A program made the translations under genes and the position numbers. Of a stretch of DNA of 64,000 bases, positions 1 to 10,600 are shown one piece after another. How positions within the stretch are numbered: the first letter of the stretch is position 1; each line of letters starts with the position of its first letter. The notes beneath the pieces were generated by a model, which did not search any database, was not told where the DNA came from, and saw only the letters and a list, made by a program, of their open reading frames with translations. The stretch is from Piezodorus guildinii. Taxonomy: Eukaryota > Arthropoda > Insecta > Hemiptera > Pentatomidae. The stretch spans positions 98,416,484 to 98,480,483 of the forward strand of contig CM041297.1 of assembly GCA_023052935.1 (NCBI GenBank). Reading direction: 5' to 3'.

Positions 1-185
1 AGAGCACATTGATTGGAGAAGCTAGGGGTAAGGTAGGGCTGCAGGCATAATGAGGAGCATTAACTATTATTCGGAGGACTTTGGATTAAAAGGATTAATG
101 CGTTTGACGTTAGAAAATTTGACTGTTCCCTACAGGTTAAGTCCGTAGGTCCAGATAGGTTTCAGTACTGTCTTGTAGATAGTTT
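1..185 (-). pseudogene. Jockey-type LINE (subfamily B) reverse-transcriptase fragment
   Basis: Read on the minus strand this piece encodes IYKTVLKPIWTYGL and, further on, KSSE..LMLLIMP, with in-frame stops. It matches the region after the RT palm domain of the Jockey-type copies at 29565 and 15264. The element runs off the left edge of the window. It belongs to the subfamily whose intact C-terminus reads NAPYYVSNYTLHHDLN at 29.6 kb, not to the TNKIIHKDLN subfamily. It lies head to head with the next fragment. Confidence 0.7.
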
Positions 186-189
186 AGAA

Positions 190-540
190 CACTAAGCGCT
201 CCTCATTTCACCACGAATAAAATCATCCTTAATGACCTTAATACCCCATCTGTCGCATACCTTCCCCGAAACAGGTGTACCTCGTTTAATTCCAAACTCC
301 CAACCCACACGAATCCCCTTGTCCGCAACTTATTATTCTGGACAACCCTACGAGGCGATGGAAAAGACGTTGTTCTCGAGACCTACTAAATTAAATTGAC
401 ATTGAAGAGCTACTGCTAGGTAATTTCTTCACTAGACATTTTCACGCCCATAAATGTAAATCAGCCCTTTTACTTATTGTACTTATTATAAGTACAGTTG
501 AAAATATCAATAAAATGTTGTTGTTTATAAAAAATAATTT
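190..540 (+). pseudogene. Jockey-type LINE (subfamily A) C-terminus and 3' UTR
   Basis: The plus strand reads TTNKIILNDLNTPSVAYLP...FNSKLPTHTNPLVRNL and then decays. This matches the better copy at 54.0-54.25 kb (TNKIIHKDLNIPLVADLA...SKLPVHSNPLVRKL). The 3' UTR follows, with the family wording around 'cttttacttattgt' and an AATAAA-like signal near 510. Only the last 80 or so codons are present, so it is a dead 5'-truncated copy. About 150 bases of AT-rich sequence without recognisable content follow. Confidence 0.75.
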
Positions 541-689
541 TGCGGTTTATTAAACCCATTTCAAACAGGAATAAAAAAGAAAATAAACTTTTATTTCGAT
601 TTATTTTTATTATTAAACTCATGGATATTTCAGAAAAATGAGCAGAGGTCATCATCGTTAAAATTAAACCGAAGGTCGCTAACTGGAAC

Positions 690-965
690 GAGTTTAATTT
701 TCCAGATGAGGAGCGAGCTGTCTAATTCCTCCGCTGAGTAGATGAGGGCCACTAAAACCGAAACCTAATTTAGGTTTACCACCCCTCGATCCTCGCTCAA
801 AAATAAAAGAAAATAGAAGCAAAGCAGGGGAGGGTGTGAGAGTAATTAACGGCTTATCTCCGAACGGGCGGCATGGAAACGCGCTTTTCATGGCTGGGTT
901 TTCTGCTGAGTAGTCCGTCGACTCTAAACCTTCCAGATGAAGCCTTATCTCCAGGAGCCGCAAGA
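690..965. other. GC-richer island, no recognised gene
   Basis: This stretch is clearly richer in G+C than its flanks and is not similar to any repeat elsewhere in the window. It contains TAATTAA-type and CTTATCT (GATA-type) motifs near 843-860 and 944-951. The minus strand is open for 89 codons, but the product is low complexity and matches nothing I know. It could be conserved regulatory DNA or a non-coding exon; the sequence alone cannot decide. Confidence 0.3.
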
Positions 966-1784
966 ACTCTTAGCATAATACCCGAAATACCAATTCGATG
1001 AGGAACTGTTAAAACTGTTTATCCAGCTTGGTTTCTTTTTTTTTCTTCCTTCTTCCCTCGGTATATATACTTTTTTCTTTCCTTAAGAGGAGTTTTATTT
1101 TTAGTGCTACAACCCTCGCTCTATTTGCATAATTCGGAGATTTATCCGTAGTGCCTCTGGGATACATTATACGGGGTGACCCCACATCGTCGAGGCGGAG
1201 AATTTAGGAGGTTTTACGTCCAATTTAACAGCGAGAGACAAGTTGAGAGACTTTTGGGGGACTTCAATGTAGCGGTTAACATTGTTGCCGACCAAATGTA
1301 TGCGGCGTCTCGTAAAGAACACTTACTGAAGACTGGCGGGAGCGTCCTCTTGTCTCTAACTTCTCTGGTATCTTTTTTAGTTTAATAAATGGTGCAGATG
1401 ATACACCATGTTGAAACAAAGAGTAATATAATTTTATTGGTTTATTGTAAGTCAGGTTTGTTTGTTTGTTTTGGTTTAAAGACGTAAAACACTAGATACT
1501 ATATGTATATTTAACCTTTATAACAAAGAACTATTTGGTAATAAATAATTGAGAACAATAACAATAGTCTTTAAAAAAATAATAATAATACCAGTTTGAT
1601 ATGGAGTATTTTTTTCGCATTGAAATATTGAATGTTTTTCGCATTTAAAGCAATATTCAACTAAAAGTACCCTCGATAATCTAACAGAGAGCAGCACTAA
1701 CTCAAAACCTGAAAATAATGGACTTATCATGTTCTTTCCCTGTTCTCATATTATATCCTACTTTCAGAGGTGGGTAAATTCGCA
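966..1784. other. Intergenic DNA, no recognised gene
   Basis: AT-rich with a pyrimidine-rich patch at 1025-1080. A moderately GC-rich patch at 1170-1385 is open for 69 codons on the plus strand but has no recognisable motif. At about 1455-1495 a short tract with repeated TTTG units followed by 'acgtaaaacac' looks like the tail of a minus-strand SINE. Confidence 0.4.
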
Positions 1785-2185
1785 CTCAAAAATACGAATA
1801 CAATATAATTCGGAAATAACAGTTTTGTGAATACGAATACGGATATTAACTACCCTTTAAAATGGCGGTCTTAGGCGCCTTCTGACTCTCGCGGGTCTGG
1901 GCGTCGCCTCTTCCCTTTTGCCGTCTCCCTCTCTATCTGGAATAATCAAACCTAGAATGAACCATACCTAACCATTGGGTGTTGATGACCTAGCTGTTGT
2001 ACGCCCTAAAACCGAACAAAACCAAACAAACAAACGAATACGGATATATGCACTGATGTGAAAACGAATTCGAGCGTATTTCACAGGTGTGAAAACGAAT
2101 ACGGGTATATTCAATCCTGTAAAAGTGAGTACGTACGCATTTACAAACGTGAATACGAATATGGTTGTATTTAATCTTTATTTAA
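1785..2185 (+). repeat. Degenerate 30-bp minisatellite, interrupted
   Basis: Four to five imperfect units of about 30 bp run from 2032 to 2185, each built on the core 'gaaaacgaatacgggtatat'. The same core appears twice at 1788-1850 on the other side of an unrelated 180-bp segment, so one array was split by an insertion. Units differ by several substitutions, so the array is old. Confidence 0.6.
1855..2035 (+). mobile_element. SINE-like segment inside the minisatellite
   Basis: This block is GC-richer than the array around it, begins near 'aatggcggtcttaggcg' and ends in a repeating CAAA tail (ccaaacaaacaaacg), a typical SINE 3' end. The minisatellite units resume directly after the tail. I see no clear tRNA-like B box, so it is probably a 5'-truncated copy. 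The family is unknown to me. Confidence 0.45.
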
Positions 2186-2290
2186 TACCATACAATTTAA
2201 TACTCACGGATTTTTTTTCCTAATATGATTGGAATAAGGTTGAGTATAACTCCCGTAAATACGAATATCTATTTGTTTACATAAGTCAAC

Positions 2291-3090
2291 TCTCATACAG
2301 TTCTATTCTCAATAATAAATTATTTTAACAGATTTTTTTTCTTCAAAATTGATTAATTTGGTGAGAAAAAAAAACATAGTATTGATGCATATATGAATTA
2401 TATTTTTAGAAACAAAAATATATTATCCGTTTGGTATATTTTTTTAAAGCTTAAAATGTCGAGAGAGAGAAATTCCCATTAGGATCTGCTGCTCAACTTT
2501 TCTGAGTTGCTATAAGTACACAGCTTACCGGATCAATCCTGAAGACAATTTTCAACAAAAAAAGAAAAAAAAAAATGAAAAAAAAAAAAAAATGGAGGAA
2601 GATGCTGCCAAATAGAAAGATATAGACATTTCGCTCATAGACATATATAAGTCGAGGCTAGCCTCAATATATATGATGATGCAGGATTCCCAGTGAGTCC
2701 AGGGTCGCTATGTTTTGCAACTGTTTCCTTTTCAGTCCATACCTTTCCAAAATTAATTCATTATCTACTGGGATGATCCCCCTGCTTCCGAACCAAAGTC
2801 CCGTGACTGATGATGTGACAAAACACATCTTGGAAACATTTGAATTTTTTCTTTTCCAAAAGTTCTCCACATTTCCAAAATAAAATTCAATAAATATTTT
2901 AGAATTTTAAACCAATTATCTGAAAATGAAAAGTATGCATTGGTAGAATCAATACAGCACATCTCATATCAGCATTACATAATGAATCAATGTTACAGAA
3001 TTGTATAATAGGTGTGACAGTATATACATGTATAATGTATACACACATAATATAAACTTATCTTGAAACTCTAATCTGCTAAAACGATTA
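2291..3090. other. AT-rich intergenic DNA, nothing recognised
   Basis: Contains A-rich runs at 2559-2592. A mixed-composition patch at 2640-2870 opens for 68 codons on the minus strand but encodes no motif I recognise. Confidence 0.4.
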
Positions 3091-3093
3091 TGA

Positions 3094-3213
3094 GCCAAAG
3101 CAACCACTCTTTGGAATTCTATTCCTCCTGAGATCCGTCATGTAAGTACTGCTTCCTCCTTCAAATCGCTACTTTTCAACCACCTTCTCCTTACCCAGTC
3201 AAACAGACAATAA
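3094..3213 (+). pseudogene. CR1/L2-like LINE, extreme C-terminus
   Basis: The frame reads AKATTLWNSIPPEIRHVS followed by TASSFKSLLFNHLL and a stop at 3211-3213. LWNSIPPEIR...SSFKS.L is the hallmark ending of reverse transcriptases from the CR1/L2/Rex1 group of non-LTR retrotransposons, where the last 35 or so residues contain a conserved WN.LP.E.R motif. An in-frame stop lies just before 3094, so only about 39 codons survive. It carries no catalytic residues and is a dead remnant. Subgroup assignment is uncertain. Confidence 0.7.
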
Positions 3214-3500
3214 CTTCAAACTGCAGATGCTATAAATACCAATTATTATTATTATTATTATTATTTTTGTGTGTTTATAGTACTCAAATTATCATTGATG
3301 AACCAGCTATTTCTGTTTTCTTATTCCGAAAGTCTGACTTGTAAAGATATACATATATTACTACCTTAATTATTTTTTAGTTTAGTATTTTGTTATTCTA
3401 AGCCATGACCACACTGTTCCGGTCATCAATTATGTATTTTATTTTATTCTTAAGGGACTTTAGTCCCAGGATAATAAAGAAGTTTTTTCATTTCATTATG
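3214..3500 (+). mobile_element. 3' UTR of the CR1/L2-like LINE
   Basis: Continues from the C-terminal fragment. It contains an (ATT)n run at 3241-3265 and ends in a tail around 'gggactttagtcccagg' followed by ATAATAAAG at 3471-3480. The tail holds a small inverted repeat (GGGACT/AGTCCC), as LINE 3' ends often do. Confidence 0.5.
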
Positions 3501-3924
3501 AATAATATTGGTTACTAAAATAAATTAAAAAAAAAAAATTGTGTTTTATTTTTTTAGTTCATTCAGTAGATGAATTTTCCATTCAACAAAATGAACGAAA
3601 ATATTTGTTTGGTGATAGGTTTCAAAAGGGGAATTCTAAACTAATGTAAATTACGCCAGATTTAAAACTAACTTTGAGGATTGGAATAAATAAATAATAA
3701 AAAAAAAAAAAAAAAAAAAAAAGAGAGAAGAAGAAGAAGTATATGATCCCCTATCCTTTTACCGAATCCATTTATCCCGTTTGTCCCGATAAATCTTTAG
3801 GTTAAATTTATACCGGTCCTGTGTTTAGAGAAACCGTAGACGATAAAGATAAAAAAAAGGAAAAAAAAGCACCCTGAGACTGAAAAAGAAAAAAAAATAT
3901 ATAAATAGGCAGAGGGCAGGAGAA
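3501..3924. repeat. AT/A-rich spacer with poly-A runs
   Basis: Simple-sequence DNA dominated by A-runs, including an uninterrupted A tract at 3699-3722 followed by a GAAGAAG patch. No gene or repeat family was recognised. Confidence 0.6.
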
Positions 3925-4300
3925 TGTCGAGAATTAGATAGTACGGAAGGTGTGTTTATCAGCCGGGAGTCGACGCAACCCTTCAAAGTGAACAGTTTAT
4001 AAAACTGGTTCCTGTAATGAAAATCACGGACATTTCTATGTAAACTGGGAGCGGGTTTCTATTTCTATCCGAGCCTGGTTACCCTGAAGGTATAAACCTT
4101 CCAAAGGACTGATTTGAAAGCTTTTAGCCCTCGGCACTGCAATGCGGGCCACTGCTAGGGCCCCGCTGTTACGCCTACGGAATCCGAATGTATCTTATGT
4201 ATTATTCATTCCTATCCGCCTTTATCTGTATCTGGAGGCCGGGAGAGCTGCCTGCGACAACAAGGCGAACCTTGGAAGTAATCGATCGAGAAGAGATACA
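3925..4300. other. GC-richer island, no recognised gene
   Basis: Mixed-composition sequence in an AT-rich setting, without similarity to other parts of the window. Short frames open on both strands but none has a recognisable domain. Candidate conserved non-coding DNA. Confidence 0.28.
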
Positions 4301-4512
4301 ATGCGATGAAAAAATAAAATAAAAGAGGCGAGCTACTAGAATGGAATACTGATACCAGGGCATTAACGTGAAAATGTCTTAAGCGTATAGTAGTCACAGA
4401 GTACTATGATTTTACTTTCAAGTATAAGAATCATTAACTATCGTTCAGTTTCTTGATCTTATCATGACGGTCATTTTGGTTTACTATTTTCAGAAGGAAT
4501 TTTTCGTTGAGA

Positions 4513-4805
4513 GGAATTTTTAACTCCAATTAAAAACTCCTAGGGCCACCTGCAGGCTTGAATCAATGACCTTTGACATAGAAGACTGTTATACTTGACA
4601 CTATGCTACACGTGACCCCGGAATCCCTAGTTATGCCGTCCTTCGAAGGGGATGTTAAACGGCGGTCCCGAGCCTGTGCTATCGCAGGTACTCGTTAAAA
4701 AATCCTATCCTAATTAAACCTGAATAGTAAAAATGCATGAATCTCACTGTAGCATCTTCCGATTAGCCACAGCAGCATAAAGTTACGTTAAAATATAATA
4801 AACAA
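4513..4805 (+). mobile_element. tRNA-derived SINE (family S1) with inverted 5' half
   Basis: Compared with the intact copy at 44868-45163, the tRNA-like head (about 4513-4621) lies in minus orientation, while the body and tail (about 4624-4805) lie in plus orientation. The two halves meet at about 4621 and together cover nearly the whole element. The tail has the family ending 'cataaagttacgtta' followed by an A-rich stretch. This layout is what a 5' inversion during target-primed reverse transcription would leave. The copy is clearly diverged. Confidence 0.75.
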
Positions 4806-5610
4806 TAAAAATATAAATATTTAGTGAACATATCGATCATCTCAGGCTGCACCAACCTTGTCAGCTTCTTTTGCACAATAAGATTAAGGAAATTCTTTTC
4901 TTTAAATTTTAATAACCATTCGAATTAAAACCATTATTTATTACTCGTTAACCTTCTTTAAAATACCTTATCTAAAATTTACAAAAATCTATTAAGTAAT
5001 GATTTTTACTTCGAATTATAATTTATTAGTATATTTTGGCTGTTGATGTTGTTATTTGTTTCAAAGGGCAGGGTTTCACAAGGCATATAAAAAAAAAAAA
5101 AATCGAGAAAATGTAAGTTCCAAAAATATTTTAATATGATTTTTTTTCTTTGTTTATGATTTAGATATTTAATTTTTACTAACCATTGAAAGACATTCAC
5201 TCTCTCCTTTATTGAATTAATCTCCCTTGAAACAAGTTTACAAATTCAGGTTGGAATAATTTGGAAATTTAGCTCATTTCAGTAATCAGCATCGAAAAAT
5301 TAATAAATAACTTTTTGGGAAATGAAAAATAATTTAATCAAGTTCTTTGATCGAAATTACAAAATCAAGATTTAAGGTTAGTTATGAATCATCCCAACTA
5401 TAAGATATATAAATACATTTTAGATTTTCGAAAAATAGAAGCTTATTTTTCACAAAAAAAAAAAAAAAAAAAAATGACATTAGCACCTACAATAATTAAA
5501 TGAATCTATTTCAAAATATAGACATGCATGTCAACCATATAAGGAGTATAACTTAAAAAAAAAAGAAGAAAAATCACCTAATTGGTTCATTATTTTTTTT
5601 TAATTTAAAT
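4806..5610. other. AT-rich intergenic DNA, nothing recognised
   Basis: Contains an A tract at 5454-5474 and shorter A or T runs. No supported gene. Confidence 0.5.
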
Positions 5611-5613
5611 TTA

Positions 5614-5785
5614 TATTTTATTGAATTTTACACCTGTAGGTATATAAACATAAATACAACAAGTAAAAGTGTTGAATTATAATAAAAGGAGTGAAAAGGC
5701 TTGTGAAGAAACTACCCAGCGGTAGAAGTTCCATGTTTATTTAAGTAAGTAGATCCTAAAGCCATCTTCATGTTAAAATTTTTGA
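5614..5785 (-). mobile_element. Jockey-type LINE (subfamily A) 3' UTR only
   Basis: Nearly matches, in the same orientation, the 3' end of the minus-strand LINE at 36655-36800: both hold 'aagaaactacccagcggtag' and then 'ttatttaagtaag.agatcc'. Similarity stops at about 5785, so the copy is truncated to its last 170 bp. Confidence 0.75.
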
Positions 5786-5879
5786 AATACTTTCTTGAGT
5801 TTTACAAACTTTTTTTTTTATTTTTTTATTTCGCTGAATTAGTAAATTTAGTGGAAACTAAAAAAAAATTCCAATGTAT

Positions 5880-6400
5880 GTTTTCCGTTTCTCGCAATTA
5901 CGGCCAGTCAATGAACCCTTAGGAATCAAATACTTAAGCGGGCAATGTCCTAGAGAAATCTAAACGAACCGAAGTTATTTCATGTTACCGTAAAGTTACA
6001 TGGTTTTTTTCTCATTCCTTCCAACCGAAGTGGCGACATATGTACAACGTCGAGCAAGGAATAAATTATTTTTCAAACATTTTCCCCGACACCGGCCCGA
6101 CTACTTTGTTGGCTACCGCTCCCATGTTTTTTCATTAAGACGTGAACCCGTCCAATTTTTTAATTTAAGGATTACGAAAAAATAAATGAAAAAGAGGAAA
6201 AAGAAAAGGAGCTAAGATAAGATGAGAAGAAGACGGGAAAAAAGCACCTTATGGCAGAGTGTGTTCGATTCTCCACGAGTCAGTGAAATTTACGATGAGA
6301 AACAGGTCCTGAGGCGTTTCGGGAGTGTAATTTCTTCGTCGTCAGGTGTTCAAGGAGGAATTATAATTTTCCATGACACGAGGCAACATATGGTTAGCAT
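5880..6400. other. Mixed-composition patch, no recognised gene
   Basis: Less AT-rich than its flanks. Two short plus-strand frames (6000-6185 and 6222-6452) are open but have no motif I know, and the first opens with a T-run. I do not call a gene here. Confidence 0.25.
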
Positions 6401-6784
6401 CGTCATCACCATAGGCCTTAATCTTGATAAATTTGCAAAATATTATTTTTAATAATTGGAAGTTCTATGAAATATATGATTTATGTATTAGTACGCAATA
6501 TAAATCTATAATAACATTCAAAATATCATAGTTTCCAAATCAATATGTAATGAATAAAATCAATCATGTCAAAAACCTCTTTAATACGCAACCTACAAAT
6601 AAATGATATAATTTATTCAAAATTTGATACTCTAGAACAGTGGTTCCCAAAAAGAAAAAATTGCGGAGGATCTCCTAAATGTGAAAATCTAATTTTAAAT
6701 ATTAGATATATATTGTTATTATATTATTATTGTTATTAATATATATTGTTTTATACCCGTCACAGCACACACATTATGTGTATA

Positions 6785-7085
6785 CAAAGCCAACAGAGCT
6801 CTGCCTACTATCTATATTTTAACAGACACTCTAAATTAAATGTAACTAATAAATTATTGTTAAATTAGGCTTCTTTACGAGAAATTCTTACCAAAGCATG
6901 CCCAATATTTAGCTATATGTGTAAATCAAACTATAAAAAATTACAAACGCTCCAAAATAAATATGTAAGAATTTGTGGAAATAATCCATTCGATAAAAGA
7001 ATCAAAACCATGCATTCAGAAATTGAGAGTACCTATTATTAAAGATTACATAAACAAGTTTAGTAAACAATTTTTTCCGAATGTT
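6785..7085 (+). pseudogene. Decayed Jockey LINE reverse-transcriptase fragment
   Basis: Stop-interrupted plus-strand frames read KANRALPTIY, then ACPIFSYMCKSNYKKLQTLQNK followed by YVRICGNNPFDKRIKTM. This follows the segment after the palm domain in Jockey-clade RTs (a KANRAL...LYKQILRPI.TYACPIF...LQ..QNK.LR layout). Several frameshifts and stops are present and no catalytic motif remains. It is a different lineage from the subfamily A and B copies elsewhere in the window. The 3' end is unclear, at about 7180. Confidence 0.65.
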
Positions 7086-7189
7086 TAATTAACAAAATGT
7101 TTTTTATAATAAATATTGGAAACTATACCTAAAATAGTACAAAACGGCATGTATACAAACGAACCAAACCTATAATACTATAAGATACA

Positions 7190-8215
7190 TTTGATGTAAT
7201 TTTTTTTTTCAAATTGTTTGCTAGCCATTCACAGATCACCAAAAACTTAAGCCCAAAATAATTACGAGTTCGCGTCTCGGTGAGAGGAGAGGAGAGGGGC
7301 TTTATCCCGGCATTTATCAGGAACCAACAAATCCTAGTTGTGATATTATTAAAAAATATGCATCTGTTGAGAGGAAGGTTACTTTTTGGATAGTGATGGA
7401 TTACTCTAAGTGCTTGAGTGGTGAAATGGATTATTTGGTGAATGTTTTGTCATTGATATTGTTTAAAATTGAACACTTAGAGATACAATTGTATAAAGTC
7501 TTATTTATGAGAAATAGTTCTTTATTCAAAGAGAAGTCGTTCATTCCAAAATTATGTATTCTCTTTCCCATCCACTGGGATAGCGTAGCGTAGTTATTGG
7601 TTTAACGTTAATAATGACGTTACAGCACTTAATCAATTTTACGAAATTTGATTTTCCAAAATCTTCTCATAAATTCAGTAAAATAATTTATTCGATTATT
7701 TTCGCATTTAAATACTGATAAAATTATTTGTACGCATATAAAAGGAAATGTTATAGTATGATTCGGAACGAAATAAAAGGTGTAATTACACGTATTAAAA
7801 AAAGTTGCTTTTCTTATTCTGAATTAATGGTGCTTGAACACAAAACACTAACATTCATTTAATTATTTAATTTTTTTAGATTAATTGTTTTTAATTGTAA
7901 TCTAAATTGTCGAAATGTGACGACGGTAAAGTTACAAACAAGTTTATACTTTTCTTTAAATTATTTATTGATATGTTTAAAAATGAAATAACTTTTCCAT
8001 TACGTCAGAATTACTTAAAATGTAATTGAAATCATTATTAATTTAAAATATATTATTATTAATTAAAACTAATACATTATAAAATATATTTTACTAAAAC
8101 TTGAATATGTTTAAGAATTCATGTTGTGTAAGAAGTAAATTTGATGCTAAAAAAAAAAAATTGTTTATCAGCCTTTAGCTTTTATGGACTTATTTTACGA
8201 TTGTTGGGGATTCGC
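7190..8215. other. AT-rich intergenic DNA with one small GC patch
   Basis: A compact GC-rich patch at 7262-7325 contains GAGAGGAGAGG and TTTATCCC motifs. A 66-codon frame (7393-7593) has no recognisable features. The rest is AT-rich with short homopolymers. Confidence 0.4.
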
Positions 8216-8219
8216 ATTA

Positions 8220-8900
8220 TAAATTATAAACGGTAAAGATAGAATCTGGGAATATTGGCAGTTGACAACCAACCTTCAGGAAATTTGATTTATTCTCTGA
8301 TCTCAGGAGGGCTGTTAATATCCCAAAATAAACCTTATCTCCTTACTGATAACATGCACGGTATAAAACACCCCCTTTTTCCAGATATCTCATGGAAAGT
8401 AAAATAAGATGGGGAAAAAAAATCTTATAAACTTTTTACAGTGTTCTCACCCCCTTGAGCCCTAAACTAAATAATTGGAGAGGCGGTAAAGTTTTATCAG
8501 GTTTCAGCCCACGTCTCGAAGTTATTCCAGCGGTGCCTCGCAATTTGCCTCTTCCAGCCTGGGCGTGGCCGAGCATAGGAAGGGCATATAGTCTGGAGCT
8601 TATTCCAGGGGGGTGTAAACCCCGGATTATACCCCCCGCTACAAAACCAGGTGCGCTGAGAGCCAGTTTAATCCGCTGACCTGGTTCCTCCGTTCCATAC
8701 CCCGCCATAACGAGGCCTCTGTCAGTGGCGATAATTGCATCACTAATTAACGGCTATTAAAGGCTAGCCTTTCCCATCTTATCAACACTAATGTAGTTCC
8801 AGGAACGGCGAATGCACTTGCACTAAAAGCTATGCAGATGAGAACAGTGCATTTAGTAATTAATATCGTCATGGCGGCTTAGCAACTCATTCATTATCCA
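8220..8900. other. Long GC-rich island, candidate regulatory DNA
   Basis: One of the strongest composition contrasts in the window; 8440-8720 is roughly balanced in GC while the flanks are very AT-rich. It opens on both strands for 74-90 codons, as expected of GC-rich non-coding DNA, and neither product looks like a protein domain. The right part (8740-8870) contains CTAATTAACGG and TAATTAATAT, typical homeodomain-type sites. No similarity to any repeat in the window was seen. A non-coding exon cannot be excluded. Confidence 0.35.
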
Positions 8901-9390
8901 GCACAGTAAAAAAAGAATAAATAAATAAAATAGAAAAAGAGGCTTTCGAAATGTTTACAAACATATTTCAAATATAATCTATTATAAACAACTACTCCAT
9001 TGATTGAATGATTATTCATAATTATTTACATAATATTCCTTGTTTAACTGTAAAATTAATTAATAAAAACTATGAATATTCAATGTTATTGAAATAGTCT
9101 GCTTAAATGCCGAATTTTCATTTTCACTTACTTATATATGAAATATATAGAAGGGAAAGAATAGCGATCGTGAAAATTTTTGAAATCTACATTTAAACGG
9201 AAATACACGTTTTAGGAACCCCTGAGTCCAAATTATCCAGTCCTGCAAAAAGTTTTGTGTCCGTGTGTGTGTGTATGTGGTAAGTCCCACATGACAACGT
9301 AAAGGTGTACGTAACTGAAAATTCATATTTGAGACAATTATACATAACATAACATAACATTTTCATCAAAATAGGCGTACAGGAAGAGGC
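8901..9390. other. AT-rich intergenic DNA, nothing recognised
   Basis: A short GTGTGTGTGTATGTG run lies near 9260. Otherwise unremarkable. Confidence 0.45.
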
Positions 9391-9394
9391 ACTT

Positions 9395-10310
9395 TAATTT
9401 AGGAATTACTCCATAAGGGCTATAACGATTTTGATTAAACTCCCTATACCGCTGCAAAAATTAATGAGTTTTAATATGTTGTAAGTTTAATTCTGATTTA
9501 AATAGTCGGACAGGGCTTAAATGCCGATAGCTTAAATTTTCTTCCTCTAAAGTACACTCAAATTTGTAGATTCAAAAAATAAAACATATCATCTTATTAA
9601 CATTGATAAAAAATGACTAAATATACATATTGAACGAAGTTGACAACTGACTTAAGGAGAAAAGAGATAAAATATTTTTCTATTGTAAATATTTGGCTTT
9701 TTGATATAAAGAACAGTAATTCATTACCCGGTCATGTCAGTAATTCATTACAATATACACGTATAATATACCGTTGGAAAGAGAAAGATTTTCGAAAAAA
9801 TATTATCTTATGGACAAAATTGTAGAAAGGAATGTAAAGCGACGAATACTGCATAAACTTATATATGGTCCTTTATAACCAATTTAACCCGCAAGTGGTC
9901 CTAGGATTTTTTAATGGGAGTAAAAAATCTTTAGCTATACCGTTCCCGAGGGGACGTTAAAAGGTGGTCTCGACTCGAGACTCTCGAGCCTGTACGATGA
10001 CAGATACTCTTTAAAGATCCCTATCCTAATAAAACCTGGATAGGCAAAATTTAGGACTCCCACTGGAGCATCGTCCGATTTGCCATAGTAGCATAAAGTG
10101 ACGTTAAATAAATAAACAATAAACGTAGCAATTTAATATTGTAATATTATTTAATCTAAATCATAAGTTTCTAAACAAAACTGAATTCACTTTTTATTTG
10201 AATTAACTTCAAACTTTTTTCAACTTTAAGTTTATTTAATAGTTCTTAAGTTGACTTTAAATGCTGAGGTAAGTGAAAGTCGTGTGTTGTCCGTACCCTA
10301 AAGTACCCTT
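9395..10310 (-). repeat. R repeat, near full length, split by a SINE
   Basis: On the minus strand this follows the R consensus seen at 60815-61730: an 'aatcaaaatcgtt' block (9420-9440), the 'gccctgtc' block (9515), a 'tctacaaa' block (9570), 'gttcaata' (9630), 'ccaacggtata' (9770), and finally the head 'acacacgactttcactta' (10268-10295). A plus-strand SINE interrupts it at 9886-10130. No coding frame is present. The class is unknown. Confidence 0.6.
9886..10130 (+). mobile_element. tRNA-derived SINE (family S1), 5'-truncated
   Basis: Starts at 'cccgcaagtggtcctagg' just after the position of the tRNA-like B box and continues through the family body to the tail 'cataaagtgacgttaaat' plus AAATAAACAATAAA. 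It lines up with 44868-45163 read in reverse. It sits inside an R repeat, so it inserted after that repeat. Confidence 0.8.
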
Positions 10311-10600
10311 TATTTTGTAGATTTGAAAAAAATAAACATGTCTTGTTGGCATTGACTTGTTGGCATTCCAACTAAACGAGATAACAGGAAAAATAGTTGT
10401 TGTTTTTTCATATCATATCAATAATAATAGAGATGTGTAACTATTGTAAAGCTAAACGATAATCTGAGACATATGTTTCCACGAAACTGGATGCGATTCT
10501 TTAAGTTTTTTTTTTTAAATTTCTTAAATTCACTTTAACAACCGATATAAGCATAAGCCGTGTGTTGCCCACACCAGATTTTTGTTGTTGCGAACCCTAT
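10311..10600 (-). repeat. R repeat, second partial copy in tandem
   Basis: A second minus-strand head (around 10540-10590, 'gtgttgcccacaccag') follows the first head by about 280 bp, and the 'tgtagattt...aaataaacatg' block recurs at 10315-10340. It is a deleted R copy next to the longer one. Confidence 0.5.

Noticed and set aside
1..540. A single LINE with 5' inversion
   Set aside because: The two halves match different LINE subfamilies, so one twin-primed insertion does not explain them.
1176..1385. 69-codon frame beginning in a GC-richer patch
   Set aside because: No motif, weak context and no supporting splice signals.
1785..2185. CRISPR array, because of short repeated units
   Set aside because: Units are contiguous and degenerate with no unique spacers, and the setting is eukaryotic; it is a minisatellite.
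8436..8708. Open frames on both strands in the 8.4-kb GC-rich island as a gene
   Set aside because: Both strands are open for similar lengths because stops are rare in GC-rich DNA; neither product has a domain, and no splice sites clearly bracket them.
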